A DNA stretch of 64,000 nt from CAWFGS01 sp963815535. GTDB taxonomy: Bacteria; Pseudomonadota; Alphaproteobacteria; Sphingomonadales; Sphingomonadaceae. The notes beneath the pieces were generated by a model that ran no database searches, was not told the DNA's origin, and was given only the letters and a program-made list of their open reading frames with translations. A program made the position numbers and the translations under genes. The DNA is taken from NCBI GenBank assembly GCA_963815535.1, contig CAWFGS010000002.1, positions 310,001 to 374,000 of the forward strand, written 5' to 3'. This document shows positions 55,601 through 62,000 of the stretch, in pieces; the first letter of the stretch is position 1, and every line of letters starts with the position of its first letter.

Positions 55601-56937
55601 GGCCGTGGACCGAGCGCCTGATGCGTGCGCCGCTGGGCGGTGGCATCCGCTATAACGGACCGGCCGACACGCTGTTCTCGCTGGCGGGGCAGCCCGATCA
55701 GCGGTTGAGCGGACCGCTTGGCGTCGCAGCGGATTTCGGCGGGCGAGTCGCCAACCCGACGCTGGCCGGCATCGTGCGCGGGCGTAACCTGACTTACGAA
55801 AACCAGACTTACGGCACGCGGTTGAGCAATATGGTCGTCCGCGCGCGCTTTACCGGCGATCGTCTGCAGATCGAGGAAATGAATGCGACTGCCGGCGACG
55901 GCACGGTGTCGGCGACCGGCTATGTCAGTCTGGCGGCAGAGGCAGGCTATCCGATGGATATCACCGCCACGCTCGACGATGCGCGTTTGGCGCAAAGCGA
56001 AGCGGTCAGCGCGACGGCGACCGGGTCGATCTCCTTCACCAAACGGGCCGGCCAAACGGCGCTGCTGTCGGGTCGCATCCTGCTGCCCGAAACACGCTAT
56101 CAGATCGTTCAATCGGGCGCGGAAGAAATCCCCGAACTGACCGGCGTACGGTTCAAGCCCCCGGTCGGCCCGGTGCGGGTAACGGGCGACGAGCCTGCAA
56201 CACCCGAACCCGGATTGCTGGAACTGGTGCGGCTCGACATCGATTTGGATGCGCCGGAAAAACTCTATGTCAGTGGCATGGGGCTGGAAAGCGAATGGAC
56301 CGCCGATCTGAAAATTGCCGGAACCAGTGCCGCCCCGCGTATGTCGGGCAACGTCAATCTGGTGCGCGGCACGCTGGGCTTTGCCGGCAGATCGTTCGAA
56401 TTGCAGGACGGGCGTATCGGTTTCACCGGCGGTCGCACGGTCAATCCGACCATCCGCCTGATCGCATCCGAAGATATCGAGGACGTGACGGTCAACGTGA
56501 ACGTGACCGGCTTCGCCTTCGACCCGCAGATTGCGTTTTCCAGCGTTCCCGGACTGCCGCAGGACGAAATCGTGTCGCGCATCCTGTTCGGCAATTCGGT
56601 CGGCAACCTGTCGGCGATCCAGGCCGTGCAGCTGGCCGCATCGCTCAATTCCCTGCGCGGTTCGGGCGGCGGGCTCAATCCGCTGGGCAAACTGCGGTCT
56701 GCCACCGGGGTCGATCGGTTGCGTATCCTTGGCAGCGACGAAGCCAGCGGGCGCGGTACGGCATTGGCGGCGGGGCAGTATCTGACGGATGACATCTATA
56801 TCGAGATCATCACCGATGCGCGCGGCTTCACTGCAACGCAGCTGGAAATCAGCCTGACGCCTGCCCTGTCCGTTCTGAGCCAGGCCGGCGGAACCACCGG
56901 CACCAATGTGAACGTGCAGTACAAGAAAAACTATTGA
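52654..56937 (+). CDS. tamB: Translocation and assembly module inner-membrane protein TamB
   Basis: A 1427-residue AsmA-like/bridge-type protein. It has an N-terminal transmembrane helix (about residues 36-58, IVKIVASVLLILVALIALIV), a very long beta-taco region and the C-terminal DUF490/TamB domain (FELQDGRIGFTGGRTVNPTI, LPQDEIVSRILFGNSVGNLS). TamB spans the periplasm and partners TamA; family members also move phospholipid. ATG overlaps the tamA stop (TGATG), and its stop overlaps the next start. The gene is intact through 4.3 kb. Confidence 0.93.
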   Translation: MADDTTLDEARTDEPERAYDVESGAHDDAPERAISVWPMRIVKIVASVLLILVALIALIVFGINTGPGRAFVAEQIEALEFENGMEIGIEAIDGSLYSEMTIRGLTISDPKGVFASSPAIAVDWNPFAFIRSHIDITALTAETVVMERAPELLETEETDDPLLPDYDIDVGLLQIDRFVLEAPVTGERRVASLTGDVKIADARAQVTFNGATLGENGSAGGDRIALLLDAVPDENRLDLNLDLNAPANGVVASLAGLSDPLAVKLSGKGDWAQWNGQLNADLGGASLADLAIKARDGAFTLTGPTRIARFAPASTAALLGEETNIDITGTLGERAATIDGRVFSDAFNLTANGALDLSENSFDDFQAAFVLLQPSALAPNLSGRGLRADLTLDGAFATPIVDYDIRAAQIVVNDIGVENLRASGETRVNAASMVVPVSATIGRITGLDVAAGGTLRDITLNGDIAIDGPRILSDNMRIRSDRIDATLILVADTSTGLYTGAVDGRIDNYRLESVGTLNIDTDMDLRARADGTFALAGKVNVRTTSLSNDSVRDFLGGNAVASTDIVYGSDGVARFSNVRLNAPQLRVLDGRGTYSADGRIDVVASANSTQYGAVGLQVTGTIANPRATIKAKNPGLGLGLADVRATIRGDNGRYRIDATGQSDYGAFSADVTVDAGSGPLALTINRADIGGIGLSGRVRQSAAGPFVGQLDANGRGLGGVVRLGAAGRYQSALVNLRARNTVLGGPANVSVGSAIVDARIVLYEQPEVVADIQLANANYGETNINAMRALIDYQGGRGTAKVLAEGTSGVPFRVSANADLQPDLWRAALKGKVRGIDFSTTAPARIIPGDGTYRLLPTRIDFGRGNLRVAGSYGDGIKVQSRLDSLDMGILNAFSPGLGVNGRATGSLDFAQANPNAFPTADARMSIRGFTRTTAVSVSQPVDVNFVGQLQTNGGDARAVVRRRGTVIGRMVATLTPLPPGTGPWTERLMRAPLGGGIRYNGPADTLFSLAGQPDQRLSGPLGVAADFGGRVANPTLAGIVRGRNLTYENQTYGTRLSNMVVRARFTGDRLQIEEMNATAGDGTVSATGYVSLAAEAGYPMDITATLDDARLAQSEAVSATATGSISFTKRAGQTALLSGRILLPETRYQIVQSGAEEIPELTGVRFKPPVGPVRVTGDEPATPEPGLLELVRLDIDLDAPEKLYVSGMGLESEWTADLKIAGTSAAPRMSGNVNLVRGTLGFAGRSFELQDGRIGFTGGRTVNPTIRLIASEDIEDVTVNVNVTGFAFDPQIAFSSVPGLPQDEIVSRILFGNSVGNLSAIQAVQLAASLNSLRGSGGGLNPLGKLRSATGVDRLRILGSDEASGRGTALAAGQYLTDDIYIEIITDARGFTATQLEISLTPALSVLSQAGGTTGTNVNVQYKKNY

Positions 56938-57122
56938 TGCGGCCCGTCATCGTGCTCGGCATTCTGGCGGCGGCGCTGGCAGCGGTCATGGTCGATACCG
57001 CGAAAACCGCCAACAGCTTCGACGCGCGGTTCGATGCCGCACGCACATTGATCGAAGCCAAATCGCGCGACATCGACAGCGATCTGGCCGCCCGCGAAGC
57101 TGCCGAGACTGAAAGCGAATGA
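56937..57122 (+). CDS. Small membrane-anchored protein, unknown function
   Basis: A 61-residue ORF. It has an N-terminal hydrophobic helix (VIVLGILAAALAAVMV) that may be a signal anchor, followed by a charged helix with heptad-like spacing. ATG overlaps the tamB stop, and its own stop overlaps the phospholipase D gene start (57119), which strongly suggests it is translated. No family recognised. Confidence 0.7.
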   Translation: MRPVIVLGILAAALAAVMVDTAKTANSFDARFDAARTLIEAKSRDIDSDLAAREAAETESE

Positions 57123-58636
57123 GCGCCGGGAAGCTTCCCCCATCCGGTGAACGAAACCGTGTGTGGCGTTACGTGAAAGCAAGCCGTGCGACCGTTATCA
57201 TCGATGCGGACGATTATTTCCGGTTGATGCAGGATGCCATGCTGAAAGCGCGGCTGCGGATCCTGTTGATCGGATGGGATTTCGACACGCGCATCCATCT
57301 GAGCGACGGGCGGCGCTGGTATCAGAAAGGGCGGTCGAAGCAGCACCCGGTGCGTCTGGGCAGCTTCATCCTGTGGCTGACCCGCCATCGCAGCAATCTG
57401 GAAATCCGTATTCTGAAATGGAGTTACGGCACGTTCAAGATTGCCAAACGCGGATCGATGATGGTCGATCTGGCGCGCTGGGCGCCGAACGACCAGATCG
57501 ATTTCAAGTTCGACACCGCGCATCCCGTCGGTTGCAGCCATCATCAAAAGATCGTCGTGCTCGACAATCACGTCGCGGTGTGCGGCGGGATCGACATGAC
57601 CACCCATCGTTGGGACACCCGCGAACATCGCGAAAAAGAGCCGCGCCGCCGCCGCAATCGCGGGGCGTATTGGATGCCCTGGCACGACGCGACCATGATG
57701 GTGGAGGGGGAGGCCGCCCGCGCATTGGGCGAGCTGGGCGAGGAACGCTGGGAACATGCTGGCGGCGGAACGCTGTCACCGGTCAAGGCGGCGAAGCCCG
57801 ACGTGTGGCCGGGCGATCTTCGCGCAACGTTCGAGAACGTAGAAATCGGCATTGCCCGGACATCGGCGGCGTATGACGGGCGCGATGCCGTGGACGAGAT
57901 CGCACATCTGTTCGAACACCAGATCGCGAACGCCAAACGCTTCATTTACGCCGAAAGCCAGTATTTCGCATCGCGCCGGATTGCCGACGCCATTTGCAAA
58001 CGGCTGGCGGAAGACGACCCGCCCGAAATCGTCATCGTACATCCCAAAAACGCCGATGGCTGGTTGGAGCAGCAGGCAATGGACCACACGCGCGCCGTGC
58101 TGGCGGAATTGTTGCGCGCCAACGATCCCAAATCGCGCTTTCATCTGTACGTGCCCTACACCGGCGATACGCCCATTTACGTCCATGCGAAAATCATGAT
58201 TATCGACGATCGCGTGCTGCGGATCGGATCGGCCAATATGAACAATCGGTCGCTGGGTCTCGACAGCGAATGCGACATGTTCATCGATGCGGACCGCCCC
58301 GGCAACGAAAGTGCGGGCGATAATATTGCCGGGTTGCGATATTCGCTGCTGGCGGAGCATTGCGGGTTGGACGAACGGGCCGTTCCCGCATTGCTGGAAC
58401 AGTACGGGTCGATGGCGGCAATGATCGAGAGTGAGGGGCAGAGCAATTCGCGCACTTTGCGGCGGTACGTTGCCCCCGAATTGAACCAGGTCGAACGCGA
58501 ATTGGCGGAATCGCAGTTCCTCGACCCCGAACGTCCCGACGATATGTTCGAACCTTACGCCAAGGATGGCCTGTTCCGAAAACGCACTGCGCTATCGCGT
58601 GCGCGCGCGTTTCTAAGACGGAGAAGACGCAAATGA
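57119..58636 (+). CDS. Phospholipase D-family protein (cardiolipin-synthase-like)
   Basis: A 505-residue protein with two HKD catalytic motifs: HHQKIVVLDNHVAVCGGID and YVHAKIMIIDDRVLRIGSAN. It has no N-terminal transmembrane helices of classic ClsA, and the basic C-terminus (RARAFLRRRRRK) may bind membranes peripherally. It may make or hydrolyse phospholipids; which one is not decided by sequence. It is coupled at both ends to neighbours (ATGA overlaps). Confidence 0.88.
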   Translation: MSAGKLPPSGERNRVWRYVKASRATVIIDADDYFRLMQDAMLKARLRILLIGWDFDTRIHLSDGRRWYQKGRSKQHPVRLGSFILWLTRHRSNLEIRILKWSYGTFKIAKRGSMMVDLARWAPNDQIDFKFDTAHPVGCSHHQKIVVLDNHVAVCGGIDMTTHRWDTREHREKEPRRRRNRGAYWMPWHDATMMVEGEAARALGELGEERWEHAGGGTLSPVKAAKPDVWPGDLRATFENVEIGIARTSAAYDGRDAVDEIAHLFEHQIANAKRFIYAESQYFASRRIADAICKRLAEDDPPEIVIVHPKNADGWLEQQAMDHTRAVLAELLRANDPKSRFHLYVPYTGDTPIYVHAKIMIIDDRVLRIGSANMNNRSLGLDSECDMFIDADRPGNESAGDNIAGLRYSLLAEHCGLDERAVPALLEQYGSMAAMIESEGQSNSRTLRRYVAPELNQVERELAESQFLDPERPDDMFEPYAKDGLFRKRTALSRARAFLRRRRRK

Positions 58637-59238
58637 CCGACGCTGCCCCGGACCCGTATCAGCCCAAGGCGAAACTGCCCGTTCCCGGCGACGTGCAGGA
58701 CGCCATCCGCACTTTGATCGAATGGTCGGGCGACGATCCCGAGCGTGAGGGGCTGCTCGACACCCCCGCCCGCGTCGCTCGCGCATGGAAGGAATATTGC
58801 CAGGGTTACAGCGAAGACCCGGCCATCCATCTGTCGCGCGTGTTCGAGGAAGTCGGCGGGTACGAGGAAATCGTGCTGCTGAAAGATATTCCTTTCCATT
58901 CCCATTGCGAACACCACATGGCGCCGATCATCGGCAAGGCTGCCATCGCTTACCTTCCGACGGACCGTGTGGTCGGCATCAGCAAGCTGGCCCGCGTACT
59001 GCATGGCTATGCGCGCCGGTTGCAGATCCAGGAACGGCTGACGGCGGAGGTGGCGGAATGTATCTGGGAGCATCTGGAGCCGCGCGGCGTCGCGGTGGTG
59101 ATCGATGCGACCCATGCCTGCATGACCGCGCGCGGCGTACGCACACCCGGCGTCAGCATGGTAACCAGCCGTATGATGGGTTGTTTCCTGGACGATCACC
59201 GCAGCCGGAAGGAAGTGCTGAGCCTGATGGGGTATTAG
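58633..59238 (+). CDS. folE: GTP cyclohydrolase I
   Basis: A 201-residue homodecameric enzyme that makes dihydroneopterin triphosphate from GTP, the first step of folate synthesis. Zinc and catalytic residues are in FHSHCEHHMAPIIG and ATHACMTARGV, and VGISKLARVLHGYARRLQIQERL is the family signature. ATG overlaps the preceding stop. Confidence 0.96.
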   Translation: MTDAAPDPYQPKAKLPVPGDVQDAIRTLIEWSGDDPEREGLLDTPARVARAWKEYCQGYSEDPAIHLSRVFEEVGGYEEIVLLKDIPFHSHCEHHMAPIIGKAAIAYLPTDRVVGISKLARVLHGYARRLQIQERLTAEVAECIWEHLEPRGVAVVIDATHACMTARGVRTPGVSMVTSRMMGCFLDDHRSRKEVLSLMGY

Positions 59239-59318
59239 CGGCGGTGCGGAACAAAGTGGCAGGTCAAGCCGTTGATTTTGCAAGCGCACAAGCTGCGTAT
59301 CAAAGCAAAGGAAACATT

Positions 59319-59762
59319 ATGGACCGCCAACACGACATCACCGTCACCAACTCTCTTATCCAGACCACGCTCGACAGCATGAAGGGCTATCGCGAGGCGT
59401 CGGAAGATACCGACGGCCAGCGTGCTGCATTCTTCTGCGACATGGCGGACGAACGTAGCAAGGTCGCCTCGCAGCTTCAGGCGCATGTCGCGAAACTGGG
59501 TGGCGATCCCGAAGATGACAGCAGCGTCACCGCAAGCGCACATCGCGGTTTCATGAATTTGAAGCAGGCGGTGATGGGTTCGGACGAAAAGGCTGTCGTT
59601 CAGGAAGTCGAACGCGGCGAGGACTACATCAAGGAAAAGTACGAAACCGCGTTGCAGGACGGGGATCTAAGCGCCGAAACGCGACAGGAAATCCAGCAGT
59701 GTCAACAATCCGTGCAGCAGGGTCATTCCAAAGTCAGCGCGATGAAGGCGCAAATGTCCTAA
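59319..59762 (+). CDS. PA2169-family four-helix-bundle protein (DUF2383)
   Basis: A 147-residue, mostly helical acidic protein. Its N-terminal half (ITVTNSLIQTTLDSMKGYREA, FFCDMADERSKVASQLQAHV) and the AHRGFMNLKQAV and VERGEDYIKEKYETAL blocks fit the ferritin-like DUF2383 bundle. Function is unknown; relatives are often stress-related. A strong terminator follows. Confidence 0.85.
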   Translation: MDRQHDITVTNSLIQTTLDSMKGYREASEDTDGQRAAFFCDMADERSKVASQLQAHVAKLGGDPEDDSSVTASAHRGFMNLKQAVMGSDEKAVVQEVERGEDYIKEKYETALQDGDLSAETRQEIQQCQQSVQQGHSKVSAMKAQMS

Positions 59763-59780
59763 CCCACATCACCTTGCAAT

Positions 59781-59813
59781 AAAAAGGGCGCCTTCGCCGG
59801 GCGCCCTTTTTTT
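59781..59813. terminator. Rho-independent terminator after the DUF2383 gene
   Basis: AAAAAGGGCGCC pairs with GGCGCCCTTTTT, followed by more T residues. The A run on the other side could also serve the convergent peroxiredoxin gene. Confidence 0.8.
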
Positions 59814-59831
59814 GTCTATCGGAAACGCAGG

Positions 59832-60311
59832 TTACATCTGTTTCAACATGTGGTCCGCGCTGCTGACCGAAAAATCGCCGGGCTGTTCGACGTTCAACTG
59901 TTCGACGACGCCGTCGTTGACGATCATCGAATATCGCTGTGCGCGCTTGCCCATGCCGTATGCGGAAAAGTCGGCATCGAGGCCGATTGCGGCAGCGAAG
60001 TCCGCATTGCCGTCGGCCAGCATCGTGATGTCGGACGCATTGCTGTCTTTGCCCCACGCGCCCAGAACGAAGGCATCATTGACCGACGTGCATGCGATTT
60101 CGTCGATCCCCTGCGATTTCAACTCGGATGCCTTATCGACGAAGCCGGGCAGGTGTTTGGCAGAACAGGTCGGCGTGTAAGCGCCCGGCACGCTGAACAA
60201 CGCAACCTTGCGCCCCGCGAAGAAATCCTGCGACTGGACTTGTTCCGGCCCTTCCGCAGTGGCTTTCGCCAGTTTTACGTCGGGCAGTTTGTCGCCAACT
60301 GAAATGGTCAT
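59832..60311 (-). CDS. Peroxiredoxin (Prx5-type, glutaredoxin/thioredoxin-dependent)
   Basis: A 159-residue redoxin that reduces peroxides. The peroxidatic cysteine is in PGAYTPTCSAKHLPGF (the PxxxTxxC motif), preceded by KVALFSVPGAY, and the Arg partner is in KRAQRYSMIV. It resembles the Prx5/PMP20 group. ATG 60311 is preceded by GAAAGGAA. It is divergent from ahcY and shares its upstream region. Confidence 0.9.
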   Translation of the reverse strand: MTISVGDKLPDVKLAKATAEGPEQVQSQDFFAGRKVALFSVPGAYTPTCSAKHLPGFVDKASELKSQGIDEIACTSVNDAFVLGAWGKDSNASDITMLADGNADFAAAIGLDADFSAYGMGKRAQRYSMIVNDGVVEQLNVEQPGDFSVSSADHMLKQM

Positions 60312-60397
60312 GGGGTAATTTCCTTTCGCCGGAATGGTCGCTGAGGCTGCTATAGGATGTTCGACGGGGGCCACAACAAACAATCCGGGAAGGGTTC

Positions 60398-60417
60398 ATA
60401 TAAAGATATCTTTATAT
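60398..60417. promoter_or_regulatory. Perfect 20-nt palindrome in the ahcY upstream region (candidate ArsR-type operator)
   Basis: Half-site ATATAAAGAT followed by its exact complement ATCTTTATAT, 88 nt before the ahcY GTG. AT-rich palindromes of this sort are typical operators of small ArsR-family repressors such as the methionine/SAH regulator SahR. The regulator assignment is inferred from the gene that follows; the palindrome itself is certain. Confidence 0.6.
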
Positions 60418-60505
60418 TTGATTTGACGATGCGCCATCGCTACATCGCAGCCGATGGGAAACCCGCACCAAGCGGTTCCGCACCGACAATGTTCAGGAGA
60501 ACTCC

Positions 60506-61915
60506 GTGTCCGAATTTACCGATTACATCATCAAGGATCTGTCGCTGGCCGAATACGGTCATACCGAGATCAAGATCGCGGAAACCGAAATGCCCGGCCT
60601 GATGGCGTTGCGCGAAGAATATGGCGATGCGAAGCCGTTGAAGGGCGCGCGGATCACCGGTTCGCTGCATATGACGATCCAGACCGCCGTTCTGATCGAA
60701 ACGCTGATCGCCCTGGGCGCGGACGTGCGCTGGGCCACCTGCAACATCTATTCGACGCAGGATCACGCGGCCGCTGCGATGGCCGACCAGAATATCCCGA
60801 TCTTCGCCATCAAGGGTGAAAGCCTGGCCGATTACTGGGACTATGTCGGCAAGATCTTCGACTGGGCGACGCCTGAAGACGCAGATCGGACGGCCAATAT
60901 CATCCTCGACGATGGCGGCGATGCGACCAGTTTCGCGCTTTGGGGTGCACGTTTGGAAGCGGGCGAGGAAATGCCCGAACCCGCCAATGCCGAAGAAATC
61001 GAAATGCAACGCGCGCTGAAAGCGTTCGTGAAGGCGCGGCCTGGCTATCTGACCAAATCGGTCGAAAACATTCGCGGCGTGTCGGAAGAAACCACCACCG
61101 GCGTTCATCGGCTGTATTCGCTGGCGAAGAACGGCAAGCTGCCTTTCCCCGCCATCAACGTCAATGACAGTGTGACGAAGTCCAAGTTCGACAATCTCTA
61201 TGGCTGCCGTGAATCGCTGGTCGATGCCATTCGCCGCGCGACCGACGTGATGCTGTCGGGCAAGGTCGCCTGTGTCGCGGGCTTCGGCGATGTGGGCAAA
61301 GGCTCCGCCGACTCGCTTCGTCAGGGCGGCGCGCGGGTGATGGTGACCGAAATCGATCCGATCTGCGCGTTGCAGGCGGCGATGGAAGGTTACGAGGTCG
61401 TCACCATGGAAGAAGCGACCAAGCGTTGCGATATCTTCGTGACGACGACCGGAAACGAAGACGTCATCACTGCCGAGCACATGCAGGCGATGAAGAATAT
61501 GGCGATCGTGTGCAATATCGGCCATTTCGACAGCGAGATCCAGATCGGCGCGCTCGACAATTACGACTGGAAGGAAGTGAAGCCGGGCACGGATCTGGTC
61601 ACTTTCCCCGACGGCAAGCAGTTGATGATTCTGGCAAAGGGTCGGTTGGTCAATCTCGGCTGTGCCACCGGGCACCCAAGCTTCGTGATGAGCTGTTCCT
61701 TCACCAATCAGGTGCTGGCGCAGATGGAACTGTATCAAAAGCATGGTGAATATAAGAACGAAGTGTTCGTCCTGCCCAAGCATCTGGACGAGAAAGTCGC
61801 CGCGCTGCATCTGGAGAAGTTGGGCGTGCATCTGTCGCAATTGAGCCAGCGTCAGGCGGATTACATCGGCGTCCCCGTCGAAGGCCCATTCAAGCCCGAA
61901 CATTACCGTTATTGA
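60506..61915 (+). CDS. ahcY: Adenosylhomocysteinase (S-adenosylhomocysteine hydrolase)
   Basis: A 469-residue NAD-dependent enzyme that splits S-adenosylhomocysteine to adenosine and homocysteine, keeping methylation going. Blocks are ARITGSLHMTIQTAVLIETL, NIYSTQDHAAAAMA, NAD-binding VAGFGDVGKGSADSLR, and C-terminal KPEHYRY. The start is GTG 60506 with AGGAGA 5 nt upstream. The 40-residue insert around 150-190 is the long form of the family. A palindromic operator lies upstream. Confidence 0.97.
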   Translation: MSEFTDYIIKDLSLAEYGHTEIKIAETEMPGLMALREEYGDAKPLKGARITGSLHMTIQTAVLIETLIALGADVRWATCNIYSTQDHAAAAMADQNIPIFAIKGESLADYWDYVGKIFDWATPEDADRTANIILDDGGDATSFALWGARLEAGEEMPEPANAEEIEMQRALKAFVKARPGYLTKSVENIRGVSEETTTGVHRLYSLAKNGKLPFPAINVNDSVTKSKFDNLYGCRESLVDAIRRATDVMLSGKVACVAGFGDVGKGSADSLRQGGARVMVTEIDPICALQAAMEGYEVVTMEEATKRCDIFVTTTGNEDVITAEHMQAMKNMAIVCNIGHFDSEIQIGALDNYDWKEVKPGTDLVTFPDGKQLMILAKGRLVNLGCATGHPSFVMSCSFTNQVLAQMELYQKHGEYKNEVFVLPKHLDEKVAALHLEKLGVHLSQLSQRQADYIGVPVEGPFKPEHYRY

Positions 61916-62000
61916 TCGGTAATCCGCCCGGGCGGCGCGATGGCGGGGAAGGTGTCGAACCGCCTTGCATCGCGCTGCCCCGGCGCATAGCGAACGCGGC

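Noticed and set aside
53965..56112. A 715-codon open frame on the strand opposite tamB
   Set aside because: Its translation is Arg/Asp/Gln-rich without domain motifs, and tamB on the other strand is a clear long family member. Long antisense frames are a by-product of GC-rich codon usage.
60312..60505. SAH or SAM riboswitch upstream of ahcY
   Set aside because: I could not find the conserved core or a matching pseudoknot in the leader; the palindrome at 60398-60417 explains regulation better.
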